A DNA stretch of 64,000 bases. Origin: Aquimarina megaterium XH134 (lineage in GTDB: Bacteria > Bacteroidota > Bacteroidia > Flavobacteriales > Flavobacteriaceae). The position numbers and the translations under genes were made by a program. The stretch lies in contig NZ_JACB01000043.1 of NCBI RefSeq assembly GCF_000520975.1, positions 26,283 to 90,282 on the forward strand. The letters are read 5' to 3'. Shown here one piece after another: positions 1-8,773 of the stretch (its first letter is position 1; every line of letters starts with the position of its first letter). The notes under the pieces are model-generated. The model was not told where the DNA came from. It saw nothing but the letters and a program-made list of their open reading frames with translations, and ran no database searches.

Positions 1-30
1 CAAAAGCTACCTATTTCTAGGTAGCTTTTG
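1..30 (+). terminator. Rho-independent terminator of an upstream gene
   Basis: A perfect inverted repeat has 13-base arms around a four-base TTTC loop, followed by a T-rich stretch. It sits at the window edge, so it probably ends a gene outside the window. The symmetric stem could terminate transcription in both directions. Confidence 0.75.
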
Positions 31-626
31 TCTTTATACTAAAGAGGGTTTTATCTATATAAAATGTGTTTTATATAGATTAATATCAAAAAAAATAAAA
101 AAAATATTTCCCAGTCCCGAAAAATGAAACTCAGGACTCGTATTCTTGTACTGTGAAAAACGATGTAGTGCGAAGATTGAGTATGATTTTTATAAGATTT
201 AGCTTAATGTAAAAGCATGGTAACAAGTGATTTAATATGTTTGATTACACATGTCGTAAGATGTGAAAAATAGTATAGAGAACTAGTTTTTTTTAAGAAA
301 AATAGACCTCTTAAAGCAAAGTTAAATCTTAACTTTTTAACAACTTAAAAATGAATATATTTGCGACTTCATTTTTTATAAGTATACAGAGTTTATCTCT
401 ATGTGTTTATTTTGGATTTTGATATTTAGTATATTGATAACTAGTTGATTATGCTGATTTTTTGGTTTGGGTTTTTGACCTTTTATACTAATGGTTGATG
501 TTACTTGCTAAGTATAATATACTATACAATAAATGACATGTTAAGAATAAAAATAGTATAGCTGTATAGCAATAAGTTTGCGCAAAAAAATAATAACCAC
601 GATGGTTGGAAAAGTATTGTAAAGGA
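31..626. other. Non-coding stretch upstream of the secretion operon
   Basis: I see no convincing gene in about 600 bases of AT-rich sequence on either strand. It lies between the terminator at the window edge and the first lipoprotein gene of the secretion-like operon. Its only recognisable element is the candidate promoter near 356-363, so a long 5' untranslated leader of about 260 bases is possible. Confidence 0.5.
331..363 (+). promoter_or_regulatory. Candidate Bacteroidota promoter (-7 TATATTTG)
   Basis: TATATTTG at 356-363 matches the Bacteroidota -7 consensus TAnnTTTG. The region about 20 bases upstream is T-rich (TTTTTAAC), a weak match to the -33 element. It points towards the secretion-like operon. 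The assignment is by motif only. Confidence 0.4.
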
Positions 627-1403
627 ATGCAAAAAATAATATATATAAGTATCATATTCACCTGCCTGTTGAGTTGTAAAACTTCGCAGGAACTGTTTAA
701 TAAGAAAAATATCAGTACTACCAAGTATAAAGAAAGTTTTCATATTACAGAGGATGAGCCAAAACCAAAATTAGGAGTAAAATACTATTGGTTTAAATCC
801 AGAAAAGTACAGGCTACACAAAGTGATTATGCAGGAGAATTATTGGATGGGGTATATACCAAGTATTATTACTCTAATGAGTTGGCAGAGAAAGGCAATT
901 TTAATAAAGGAAAAAAGATTGGTGTCTGGAAATCCTGGTATAAAAACGGCCAATTAGCAACTACAGAAAACTGGAACAAAGGAGTACTAAATGGCAAATG
1001 CGTATTCTATGATAGTATTGGTAATATAATATCAAAAGGTAAATATACTAGTGGTAAACGATCTGGGAAATGGATTTTCGTGCAAAAAGGTGACACTATA
1101 GATTATAGTAAAAAAGTACGTAAAGAAAAAGATACACTAAAGCCAGGGTTCTTTGGTAGACTATTTAAACAGAAAGCAAAAGATTCAGTAGCTCCTCAGG
1201 AGAAAAAATCAGGTTTCTTTAAAAGGCTTTTTTCTAAAAAAGATAAAAATAAAACAACTTCTAAAAAGACAAAGAATAATAACCCAAAGGTAAAAGGGAA
1301 TACTAAAAAGGGAGTTAAAAAAGCAAAACAAAAAAAGAAAACTAACGATAAACCAAATTTCTTTCAACGATTATTTGGTAAAAAAGAAAAGGATAATACG
1401 TGA
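627..1403 (+). CDS. YwqK/MORN-repeat lipoprotein with FFxRLF tail
   Basis: First gene of the secretion-like operon. I chose the ATG at 627, not an in-frame ATG at 606, because it places a lipoprotein signal (hydrophobic stretch ending LLSC) at the N-terminus. The middle, about residues 75-150, carries MORN/YwqK-type repeats (GVYTKYYYSNELAEKG, GVWKSWYKNGQLATTE, GKCVFYDSIGNIISKG). The C-terminal third is very Lys-rich and repeats an amphipathic FFxRLFxKK motif three times (GFFGRLFKQK, GFFKRLFSKK, NFFQRLFGKK). The family is often labelled toxin-antitoxin YwqK antitoxin, but nothing here suggests a toxin partner. Its end overlaps the GTG start of the next gene by four bases, which implies translational coupling. 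The role is unknown; a basic periplasmic accessory that binds membrane or wall is an inference. Confidence 0.75.
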   Translation: MQKIIYISIIFTCLLSCKTSQELFNKKNISTTKYKESFHITEDEPKPKLGVKYYWFKSRKVQATQSDYAGELLDGVYTKYYYSNELAEKGNFNKGKKIGVWKSWYKNGQLATTENWNKGVLNGKCVFYDSIGNIISKGKYTSGKRSGKWIFVQKGDTIDYSKKVRKEKDTLKPGFFGRLFKQKAKDSVAPQEKKSGFFKRLFSKKDKNKTTSKKTKNNNPKVKGNTKKGVKKAKQKKKTNDKPNFFQRLFGKKEKDNT

Positions 1404-2623
1404 TAAAAGCTGGTTCTATAGCGTATGCGATACTAATTTGTATTGTAGTAGGGATATTTTGTTATTCACTGTTATTGATGAGTGGATATTCTAAAATACA
1501 TCAGGGAATGCTTGATGCCCATGCCGAACTAGTATCTAACAATGAATCAGCACAAGAGTATTTTCTTGCAAAAATAGAAGATATCGAAGAGAAGAGAATT
1601 ACCATAGATGTTTTTGATAATGGTATGGTTTCCTCTGGTAGTATAAAGCCATGGGGATTTTATAAGGTATTGTTAACCACTTCTGTTTTTAAGAAAGACA
1701 CTATAAAAAGAGCAGCTTTGATAGGGCAGTGGCAAAAAGAAGATGCAATGGCACTATATCTTTCAGATGCATCTAAACCTTTATTTATGGTAGAAAAAGC
1801 CAAAATAACAGGTAATGTGTTTTTACCAAAATCAGGTATAAAAGCAGGGTATATCACTTCTAATGCATACCGAGATACAAAATTTTTGATAGGTACAAAA
1901 CGTAATTCAAAAACGAGTTTACCAAAAATCGACCATGTAGATTTTGCATATGATATCGATAATGTACGCCAAATTAGGCTAAATGAAATAAAAGACGATG
2001 TTCTTTTATATAACAGTTTTAGTAAGCAAACACTGGTTATAGAAAGCGATACTATAATCATAAATAATAAAAAGCTTTCGGGAAATATTGTTATAAAATC
2101 TAAAGACTCTATCTATATCAAAAAAAATAATGTATTAGAAGATATTATTATAGATGCTCCGAAAGTAGCTTTTGAATCTGGTTTTACTGGTAATGTACAG
2201 GTGTTAGCAGAGAAAGTAGTGGGACTTGAAGAAAATGTAGTTTTAAAATACCCATCGGGTATTTTGATGAATAGAGGTAATGTCGATAAAAGAGAAGTTA
2301 CTATAGGAAAGAAAAGTAAGATTTTGGGAGGAGTGGTGATAAATGATATAAATAGAGGACTAGATAAGATAGTTACCGTAGAAGAAGATGCTGAAGTAAT
2401 AGGTGATATCTACTGTAGTGGCAAGTTACAACTTAAAGGAAATGTAATAGGTACAGTATACACAAGTAACTTTTACCTTAGGACAGAAGCCTCTGCATAT
2501 GATAATTATATTTTAAACGGAACAATTGATAGGAAAAGTCTTCCTGATGAATTTGTAAGGATACCGCTCTTTAAAAATAAAAGTGAATACTTTAAACCCT
2601 ATGCAATTATTAAACAAATATAG
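1400..2623 (+). CDS. GspK-like large minor pseudopilin candidate with beta-solenoid-like body
   Basis: GTG start inside the stop of the preceding gene. The N-terminus reads MIKAGSIAYAI followed by a hydrophobic helix, so it looks like a very short class III prepilin leader cut after Ala4. Residue +5 is Tyr, not Glu. In type II secretion the large tip pseudopilin GspK is known for lacking Glu at +5, and this is also the largest pilin-like protein of the operon (407 residues). The C-terminal half (about 215-380) has repeating short hydrophobic strands with Gly/Asn turns, such as VTIGKKSKILGGVVIND and AEVIGDIYCSGKLQLKGNV, resembling bactofilin or parallel beta-helix rungs, not the alpha-helical body of classical GspK. 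The GspK assignment rests on leader, size and position, not on recognised body homology. Confidence 0.6.
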   Translation: MIKAGSIAYAILICIVVGIFCYSLLLMSGYSKIHQGMLDAHAELVSNNESAQEYFLAKIEDIEEKRITIDVFDNGMVSSGSIKPWGFYKVLLTTSVFKKDTIKRAALIGQWQKEDAMALYLSDASKPLFMVEKAKITGNVFLPKSGIKAGYITSNAYRDTKFLIGTKRNSKTSLPKIDHVDFAYDIDNVRQIRLNEIKDDVLLYNSFSKQTLVIESDTIIINNKKLSGNIVIKSKDSIYIKKNNVLEDIIIDAPKVAFESGFTGNVQVLAEKVVGLEENVVLKYPSGILMNRGNVDKREVTIGKKSKILGGVVINDINRGLDKIVTVEEDAEVIGDIYCSGKLQLKGNVIGTVYTSNFYLRTEASAYDNYILNGTIDRKSLPDEFVRIPLFKNKSEYFKPYAIIKQI

Positions 2624-2942
2624 TGTTAAAGCGGGGTCTGTTATAGAATCGGTAATTGCCATGACTATCATTGCAATTTGCTTGTCTATGGCACTAATAA
2701 TTTATAGTAGAGTGTTGGGCTCTGATCATAGTATTGCTCATTATCAGGCTCGGCAAAAAGTAAAAGAATTGTTTTGGGAAACAAAAAGTGAAAAACAATT
2801 TATAGATGAAGATTATGATTTTGAATCTTTTACCGTAGTAAAAAAAGTAGAGAAATTAGAAAATAACGCAGGATATAAAGTTGTATTTACGATAAAGGTA
2901 CAATCAAAAAAAGAAACATATCAATACATTGTTAGAGAATAA
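2601..2942 (+). CDS. Minor pseudopilin (GspI/PilV-like)
   Basis: About 113 residues with a prepilin signal: basic leader, then KA|GSVIESVIAM and a long hydrophobic helix, with Glu at +5 counted from cleavage after Ala11. I prefer the ATG at 2601 to a GTG at 2583 because it gives a normal short leader. The gene overlaps the 3' end of the GspK-like gene by 23 bases. The globular part is small and has Lys/Glu-rich strands. By order (K, I, J) it matches the minor pseudopilins that cap a type II secretion pseudopilus. Confidence 0.7.
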   Translation: MQLLNKYSVKAGSVIESVIAMTIIAICLSMALIIYSRVLGSDHSIAHYQARQKVKELFWETKSEKQFIDEDYDFESFTVVKKVEKLENNAGYKVVFTIKVQSKKETYQYIVRE

Positions 2943-3423
2943 AAAACATATACGATTACAAGCATTTACAATGCTAGAACTCGTTATTGGCATGGTGATA
3001 TCATCATTGGTGATTACGATGGTATATGTTATTTATGATAATTTATCTAGACAAGTAGTGGTTTATGCAGATCAACAAGATGATTTAATGACATATAACC
3101 AGTTTCAAAACCTTTTTTCAAAAGATGTTCAACTTAGTACATCTATAGATATAGATGATGATAGACATATTGTATTAGAGAGTACTAATAAAGAGATACA
3201 CTATTTTTTCAAAACAGAAAAAATCATTAGAAAAGCAGAAGCTGTAGATACTTTTAATATAAAAGTTCTGGAGGTTCAGTTTGACCAAAACGAAAAAATT
3301 GAGGAAAAATATCAACTTATAAAACTTAAGATTGAGATACTTGGAGCAAGTTTTGATTTTTTTGAATCAAAAGAAATTTCTCTTGCATCGAGAATGAATA
3401 ATTATTTGCTGGATGAGTATTAA
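2929..3423 (+). CDS. Minor pseudopilin (GspJ-like)
   Basis: The prepilin motif is QA|FTMLELVIGMVISS with Glu at +5 after predicted cleavage at Ala12, followed by a transmembrane helix and a beta-rich globular domain. The start is TTG at 2929, which overlaps the preceding gene by 14 bases; no ATG lies upstream of the pilin motif, so TTG is the best choice. Total length is 164 residues. Its place after the GspI-like gene and before the platform gene fits a GspJ or PilW type minor pseudopilin. Confidence 0.7.
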   Translation: MLENKKHIRLQAFTMLELVIGMVISSLVITMVYVIYDNLSRQVVVYADQQDDLMTYNQFQNLFSKDVQLSTSIDIDDDRHIVLESTNKEIHYFFKTEKIIRKAEAVDTFNIKVLEVQFDQNEKIEEKYQLIKLKIEILGASFDFFESKEISLASRMNNYLLDEY

Positions 3424-4546
3424 TATTTCAACATATAAAACGAAAAATGTCACTAAGGCAAAGAAGAAAAACGATAGTTTTTTCTCTAAAGAAGTGAGTT
3501 TTGGTAATCGTTTTTCTGATAAAGATAAAATGGATTTCTATAAAGAACTTTCTGTTTTATTAAATTCTGGGGTAGATTTTAGAAAGGCACTTGAAATATT
3601 AAAAGACCAGCAAAAAAAGGAGAAACACAAGAATCTGATACAGGCTATAACAAAAGAAGTGGTGCAAGGTAAAGCCTTATTCGAGGCGTTACGAGACTCT
3701 GGGAAGTTTTCTCCGTATGAATACTTTAGTGTTAAAATTGGGGAAGAGACCAGAAAATTAGACGAAGTATTACTAGAATTATTTCAGTACTTCGATAGAA
3801 AAGTAAAAATGAGGAGGCAGTTGTTATCGGTTTTTACATATCCTTCGTTTGTATTACTGTTAACTTTTGGAGTACTTTATTTTATGATGAAGTACGTCGT
3901 ACCTATGTTCGCTACTGTATTTAAACAGTTTGGAAAAGATTTACCAAACTTAACTAAAAAAATTATTTATGTTTCAGAGCATTTTTCAACCATAAGTATA
4001 GTTTTTGGTATTGTTTTGATCTCCATAATAGCTTTTCACTTTTACTTTAAAAACAGGACTTTTTATAGAAAAGCAATATCTAATGTAATTATACGAATCC
4101 CATTTTTTGGTAAACTGGTAAGAAAAATATACATCACACGTTTTTGTCAATCGCTAAGCTTATTATTATCTGCAAAAACTCCATTAGTAACTTCTTTGGA
4201 TTTAGTGCAGCGTATGATATCCTTTTATCCGTTAGAATCAAGTTTAGATATGATCAAAAAAGAAGTAACAAAAGGAACTCTTTTTTCAAAAGCGTTAGCC
4301 AAACATTCTATATACGATTTTAAATTAGTTTCGCTTGTTAGCGTAGCCGAACAAGTAAATAAATTAGATGATATGTTTGAACGATTGGCTAAACAATATG
4401 ATGAAGAAGTGCAGCACCAAACTAAGATGATTGGTGTTATTATGGAACCATTAATAATTGTAATCATAGGTTTGGTTGTGGGTACTGTATTAATTGCAAT
4501 GTATTCACCAATGTTTGATTTAAGTAAAATTATTCAACCTTCTTAA
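3413..4546 (+). CDS. gspF: Type II secretion / type IV pilus inner-membrane platform protein
   Basis: A 377-residue GspF/PilC family protein. It has two copies of the T2SSF helical domain (about residues 45-165 and 240-365), each followed by hydrophobic segments. Recognisable family pieces are the LLNSGVDFRKALEIL stretch, the FTYPSFVLLLTFGVLYFMM membrane segment, the repeat-equivalent LLLSAKTPLVTSLDL, and the C-terminal MEPLIIVIIGLVVGTVLIAM helix. The start ATG overlaps the preceding gene by 11 bases. In the family this protein sits in the inner membrane and couples the GspE ATPase to pseudopilin assembly. The N-terminal 40 residues are shorter than in classical GspF. Confidence 0.92.
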   Translation: MSINISTYKTKNVTKAKKKNDSFFSKEVSFGNRFSDKDKMDFYKELSVLLNSGVDFRKALEILKDQQKKEKHKNLIQAITKEVVQGKALFEALRDSGKFSPYEYFSVKIGEETRKLDEVLLELFQYFDRKVKMRRQLLSVFTYPSFVLLLTFGVLYFMMKYVVPMFATVFKQFGKDLPNLTKKIIYVSEHFSTISIVFGIVLISIIAFHFYFKNRTFYRKAISNVIIRIPFFGKLVRKIYITRFCQSLSLLLSAKTPLVTSLDLVQRMISFYPLESSLDMIKKEVTKGTLFSKALAKHSIYDFKLVSLVSVAEQVNKLDDMFERLAKQYDEEVQHQTKMIGVIMEPLIIVIIGLVVGTVLIAMYSPMFDLSKIIQPS

Positions 4547-4555
4547 AAAAGGAAA

Positions 4556-4978
4556 ATGAAGATAAAAAAGAACACCAGTAAAAAGGTTTATGTAAAGGCA
4601 TATTCGATGTCAGAATTAGTAATTGTATTATGTATTATTGGGATTTTAATACTATTGGTATTACCAAACCAAACGGCTGTAGTATCACAAGCAAAAGCTA
4701 TTGAAGCCCAGAGTATGCTTAACCATCTGTATGGATTAGAGAAGAGCTATTTTTATCGAAACTCTAAGTATACAACCGATTTTGAAGCCTTAGGCTTTGA
4801 ACCAGCGCTATCTATTAGTGAAGGAGGACAGGCTGTGTATAGAATTGAGATCACAGAGGCGTCTACTAATTCTTTTAAAGCAAGAGCGGTTTCTCTATCC
4901 GATTTTGATGGCGATGGTACTTTTAATACCTGGGAGATTGATCATAATAAGTTATTAAAAGAAACGGTAAAGGACTAA
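4556..4978 (+). CDS. Major pseudopilin candidate (GspG-like)
   Basis: A 140-residue prepilin with leader VYVKA|YSMSELVIVLCIIG: cleavage after Ala15, Glu at +5. The helix is followed by the alpha-spine region (KAIEAQSMLNHLYGLEKSYFY) typical of GspG/PilE proteins. The C-terminus has DFDGDGTFNTWEID, an Asp-rich loop that looks like a calcium site; major pseudopilin GspG is known to bind calcium near its C-terminus. This makes it the best candidate for the main filament subunit. The stop codon overlaps the ATG of the prepilin peptidase gene by one base. Confidence 0.85.
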   Translation: MKIKKNTSKKVYVKAYSMSELVIVLCIIGILILLVLPNQTAVVSQAKAIEAQSMLNHLYGLEKSYFYRNSKYTTDFEALGFEPALSISEGGQAVYRIEITEASTNSFKARAVSLSDFDGDGTFNTWEIDHNKLLKETVKD

Positions 4979-5463
4979 TGACATACGTATTAGTATCCAT
5001 TTTATTCATCTCTTTGGGGATAATGTTATATCAAGATGTCAGGTATAGACATATACATATTGGGCTACCTATTTTGGTGTTTGTGGTGAGTATGTATATG
5101 AATAAAGATATCATAGTTCTTTTTGATGGTTTGAAATCATTGGCGTTTATTGGAATTAATTTTCTTTCAATAGTAACATATTTTTCCATTAAAAAATCAA
5201 AATTTCAAAATCCATTTCAACAATATATTGGTATAGGAGATTTGGTGTTTTTAATCGCCGTAATTCCTCTCTTTTCCTTTAGAAATTATATGCTGTTCTT
5301 TATTTCTGGGATGATATTGTCTTTAGTATTGTATGCGATATTTCAGAATAAAAGCGAACAGAAAACAATACCATTAGCAGGATATTTATCACTATATATC
5401 ATTGGTTTGATGATTCCTAATCTATTTTTATCAACTAACATTTTTTACGACTTTATCATTTGA
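4978..5463 (+). CDS. Prepilin peptidase (A24 family, GspO/PilD-like, no methylase domain)
   Basis: A 161-residue integral membrane protein with about five or six hydrophobic segments. Both expected catalytic aspartates of the GxGD aspartic protease family are visible: Asp20 in YQDVRYRHI and Asp88 in IGIGDLVFLI. It lacks the N-terminal zinc/methyltransferase domain of classical PilD, so cleaved pseudopilins may not be N-methylated by this enzyme (inference). It lies immediately after the GspG-like gene and presumably processes all four prepilin-like proteins of the operon, whose sites have Ala at -1. Confidence 0.88.
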   Translation: MTYVLVSILFISLGIMLYQDVRYRHIHIGLPILVFVVSMYMNKDIIVLFDGLKSLAFIGINFLSIVTYFSIKKSKFQNPFQQYIGIGDLVFLIAVIPLFSFRNYMLFFISGMILSLVLYAIFQNKSEQKTIPLAGYLSLYIIGLMIPNLFLSTNIFYDFII

Positions 5464-6875
5464 GCACTGATACCAACATACAAATATCTGTAGAACTAAA
5501 ACAGCTTATTAATGCTGATTTAGCACATCATTATAGTATTATTCCTAAGAACAATACCGAAGATGTAATGGAACTCTATATTGACGCAGAAAAAGTAAAT
5601 TCTCAGGTCAAGGAAGAGTTAGAATTGTATTTGGGAAAACCATTAAAGTTTGATGAGATTTCGTCAGAGAGACTAAATAAAGCATTGTTTGTCTATTACA
5701 GAAAGAATAATAGAGATCAGGAAGCAACACAAAGTATATCTACTGTAGAAAGTAGTTTTTTGGATACTTTGATTTTTGAAGCTAAATCTATTGGTAGTAG
5801 TGATATTCATTTCGAAGTGTATGAAGAAGAAGCAAGAGCAAGACTGCGTATTGATGGTGTTTTAGTTGAAAAATATAAAATTCCTAAAGAGAGTTATTTA
5901 GAATTAGTAAATAAGATAAAAATAGAATCTAATCTGGATATCACAGAAAAAAGATTACCACAAGACGGAAGGATCGATTATAAAGATTTTGATATTAGAG
6001 TTTCTATATTACCCACCTTACATGGTGAAAAAGTGGTAATGCGTCTGTTAGGAAAAGATGCTTCTAATATTAGATTAGAAGACTTGGGGTTGGAGTTAGA
6101 AGAAAAAGAAAAATATCTTGAAGCCGTAAAAAAGAATAATGGTATTGTATTAATTAGCGGACCTACCGGATCTGGTAAAACAACAACGCTATATGCTACG
6201 CTTAAACTCCTTAATGATGTAAAAAGAAATATAGTAACTGTAGAAGATCCGATTGAATATACGTTAAAAGGAATTAATCAAGTACAACTTAAAGAAGACA
6301 TCGGACTTACTTTTTCTTCTGCATTACGGTCATTTTTACGACAAGATCCAGACATAATCATGCTTGGAGAAATCAGGGATGCCGAGACAGCCAAAATGGC
6401 TATCAGGGCTTCATTAACAGGGCATTTAGTGTTGTCTACAATACATACTAATTCTGCACTGGGAACCATATCCAGATTAGTTGATATGGGAGTTCCTGCA
6501 TTTTATATTGCAGAGACCTTAAACCTATCTGTTGCACAGCGATTGGTTAGAAAATTATGTCCACATTGTAAAAAAGAGACTCCTTTTAATGAAGAAGAAC
6601 TTCCTAGAAATTATAAACTTCCTAGGGCCTTATCCACACATCATATGCCAGTAGGATGCACAGAATGTTACTATACCGGGTATAAGGGTAGAAGAGCAAT
6701 TTATGAAATTGTATCGATCACAGATGATGTCGTGAATGCTATTAAAAATAATAGCCATAATCTAGAACAAAATATAAGTTATAAATACCAAAGCCTTGCG
6801 GATAAAGCTTTTAATTTATTAGAAGAAGGGGAAACTTCTCTCGAAGAAATTTATTCGCTGCTAATCAAAGCTTAA
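5460..6875 (+). CDS. gspE: Type II secretion / type IV pilus assembly ATPase
   Basis: A 471-residue GspE/PilB family ATPase. Visible motifs are Walker A GPTGSGKTT (Lys at about residue 240), the Asp box around TVEDPIEY, Walker B DIIMLGEIRD, the His box LSTIHTNSALG, and a zinc-binding set of two CxxC pairs (C367/C370 and C400/C403). The N-terminal GspE domain is short. The start is TTG at 5460, overlapping the preceding TGA by four bases; the first internal ATG would remove a good part of the N-domain. Only one such ATPase is present and no PilT-like retraction ATPase is next to it, which favours a secretion-type over a twitching-type machine. Confidence 0.93.
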   Translation: MSTDTNIQISVELKQLINADLAHHYSIIPKNNTEDVMELYIDAEKVNSQVKEELELYLGKPLKFDEISSERLNKALFVYYRKNNRDQEATQSISTVESSFLDTLIFEAKSIGSSDIHFEVYEEEARARLRIDGVLVEKYKIPKESYLELVNKIKIESNLDITEKRLPQDGRIDYKDFDIRVSILPTLHGEKVVMRLLGKDASNIRLEDLGLELEEKEKYLEAVKKNNGIVLISGPTGSGKTTTLYATLKLLNDVKRNIVTVEDPIEYTLKGINQVQLKEDIGLTFSSALRSFLRQDPDIIMLGEIRDAETAKMAIRASLTGHLVLSTIHTNSALGTISRLVDMGVPAFYIAETLNLSVAQRLVRKLCPHCKKETPFNEEELPRNYKLPRALSTHHMPVGCTECYYTGYKGRRAIYEIVSITDDVVNAIKNNSHNLEQNISYKYQSLADKAFNLLEEGETSLEEIYSLLIKA

Positions 6876-6877
6876 TT

Positions 6878-8773
6878 ATGAAGAAATTTTTATATTATAT
6901 AGTATTAGTTTGTATAATTCCACTTTCGTATGGACAGCAGGACATGCAAAAGATCGAAGAACAAATTAATGCATATGCAGAGGAAACTCCCGAACTTAAT
7001 GAAACGATACAGATTGATGTCTCGGGACTAACACTATATGATTTTCTAACCTCTGTTGCAATAGAACACAAGCTAAATATAAGTGCAGATCAGGATCTTA
7101 ACCAGATTGTTTCCAGTAGTTTTTTTAATGTTCCTGTTAAAGATGTGTTTCTTTTTGTGATCAAGAAATATAATCTAAGTATAGAGTTTATAAACAAAAT
7201 CATTGTTTTTAAGAAAACTGTAAAACCAAAAGAACTTCCGAAACCAAAAGTGCTTAAAGAAATCGATGTTACTTATAATAGTCAAAATGATTTCTTGGTG
7301 ATTAAACTTAAAAACGATTCTTTGCCTCGCGTAGCTAAAAAGATTACCGATGTATCTGGCAAAAATGTAATCTTAGGACCTAATGTAAAAAATGAAAAAG
7401 TTTCTGCTTATATCTTAAATAGACCATTTGATCAGGTAATGGAGATGATGGCTAAATCTAATAAATTAATAGTGACCAAAGATGATAATGGGTTTTACTA
7501 TGTAGAAAAAGATCAAGCGCCAGCAGTAGGTACAGCTACTAGATCGTCGAGGAAAGGTAAGAAAACCAGGGGCCCAGAATCATCTGCAGAAATTACGGTT
7601 CTTCCAAGTGGGTTTTTGAGTGTTCAGGCATTTGATGCCGATATTACTTCGTTGATATTAGAAGCAGCAGAAAAACTCAATGTAAACTATTTCATGTATG
7701 ATAAACCTGAAGGAGCTACAACAACATTGGTAGTAAACGAAATTACTTTTGATGAGCTTTTGGATCATGTTTTTATGGGTAAAAATAGTACGTATAAAAA
7801 AACAGATGATTTTTATCTTATCGGAGATCAAAATGGAGAAGGACTTAGGAGTACAGAACTTATACAACTAGAAAATAGAACAATAGAAACTGTTTTAGAA
7901 ACATTACCTAAGGACTTGATAGAAAATGTAGAACTTAAGGAGTTTATAGAACTTAATGGATTCGTGGTTTCTGGTTCAAGACCAAGAATATTAGAGTTAA
8001 AAGAATATATAAAACAAATTGATAAAGTAGTACCTATGATCCTTATAGAGGTGCTTATAGTACAATATCAAAAAGGGTACGACATTCAAACCGGGATTAA
8101 AGCAGGAATTGATAAAAAAGAGAGAGTTACTTCTGGGGCTTTATTTCCGCAATCTGAAGTTACTATAAATTCATCTTCTGTAAATAAGTTGATCGATGCT
8201 TTTAATGGGTTTGGTATTTTTAACCTGGGTAAAGTTGCAAAAGACTTCTATCTTAGTTTAAAAGCTCTAGAAAATAATTCTATAATCCGATTGCAATCAA
8301 CTCCCAAGATTTCTACACTAAGTGGCCATGAAGCAAAAATTTCTATCGGAGAAACTAATTATTACTTCGAACAAAATAATAGATTGATTAATAATGGAGT
8401 AAGTAGTGATATTTTACAGTCAGGTCAATGGAAAGCTACAGATGCAAATTTAAGTGTTAATATAAAACCTTTTGTCTCTAAAGATGAACAAATAACACTA
8501 ACTATTGTTGTAGAAAAGAGTGCCTTTTTAGGAAGAGCAGGAGAGAACGCTCCACCAGGAAAATCAACCCAGCAGTTTGAGTCCTTGGTTCGAGTACGAA
8601 ATGGTGAAATGATCCTTCTGGGAGGATTGGATGAATTAGAAAAAGAAAACTCTGGGACCGGTACACCTGTTTTATCTAGAATACCAATAATAAAGTGGTT
8701 TTTTAGTAGTAAAACCAAGAAAAAGAAGAAGTCAAAGTTACACGTGTTTATTAAACCGACTGTTGTTTACTAA
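6878..8773 (+). CDS. gspD: Outer-membrane secretin (GspD/PilQ family)
   Basis: A 631-residue secretin with a Sec signal peptide ending near SYG. An STN/N0-like domain follows (about residues 40-115), then N-type ring-building modules (about 125-210 and 235-390), and a C-terminal secretin domain with STPKISTLSGHEAKI and the family signature near the end (TGTPVLSRIPIIKWFFSSKT). The last residues form a strand, KLHVFIKPTVV. It begins two bases after the gspE stop. It should form the outer-membrane gate for the pseudopilus machine. No pilotin-binding tail is evident; the operon's lipoproteins could serve in assembly (inference). Confidence 0.92.
   Translation: MKKFLYYIVLVCIIPLSYGQQDMQKIEEQINAYAEETPELNETIQIDVSGLTLYDFLTSVAIEHKLNISADQDLNQIVSSSFFNVPVKDVFLFVIKKYNLSIEFINKIIVFKKTVKPKELPKPKVLKEIDVTYNSQNDFLVIKLKNDSLPRVAKKITDVSGKNVILGPNVKNEKVSAYILNRPFDQVMEMMAKSNKLIVTKDDNGFYYVEKDQAPAVGTATRSSRKGKKTRGPESSAEITVLPSGFLSVQAFDADITSLILEAAEKLNVNYFMYDKPEGATTTLVVNEITFDELLDHVFMGKNSTYKKTDDFYLIGDQNGEGLRSTELIQLENRTIETVLETLPKDLIENVELKEFIELNGFVVSGSRPRILELKEYIKQIDKVVPMILIEVLIVQYQKGYDIQTGIKAGIDKKERVTSGALFPQSEVTINSSSVNKLIDAFNGFGIFNLGKVAKDFYLSLKALENNSIIRLQSTPKISTLSGHEAKISIGETNYYFEQNNRLINNGVSSDILQSGQWKATDANLSVNIKPFVSKDEQITLTIVVEKSAFLGRAGENAPPGKSTQQFESLVRVRNGEMILLGGLDELEKENSGTGTPVLSRIPIIKWFFSSKTKKKKKSKLHVFIKPTVVY

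Noticed and set aside
606..626. Upstream ATG of the first operon lipoprotein
   Set aside because: Starting at 606 adds charged residues before the lipoprotein signal; the ATG at 627 gives a normal one.
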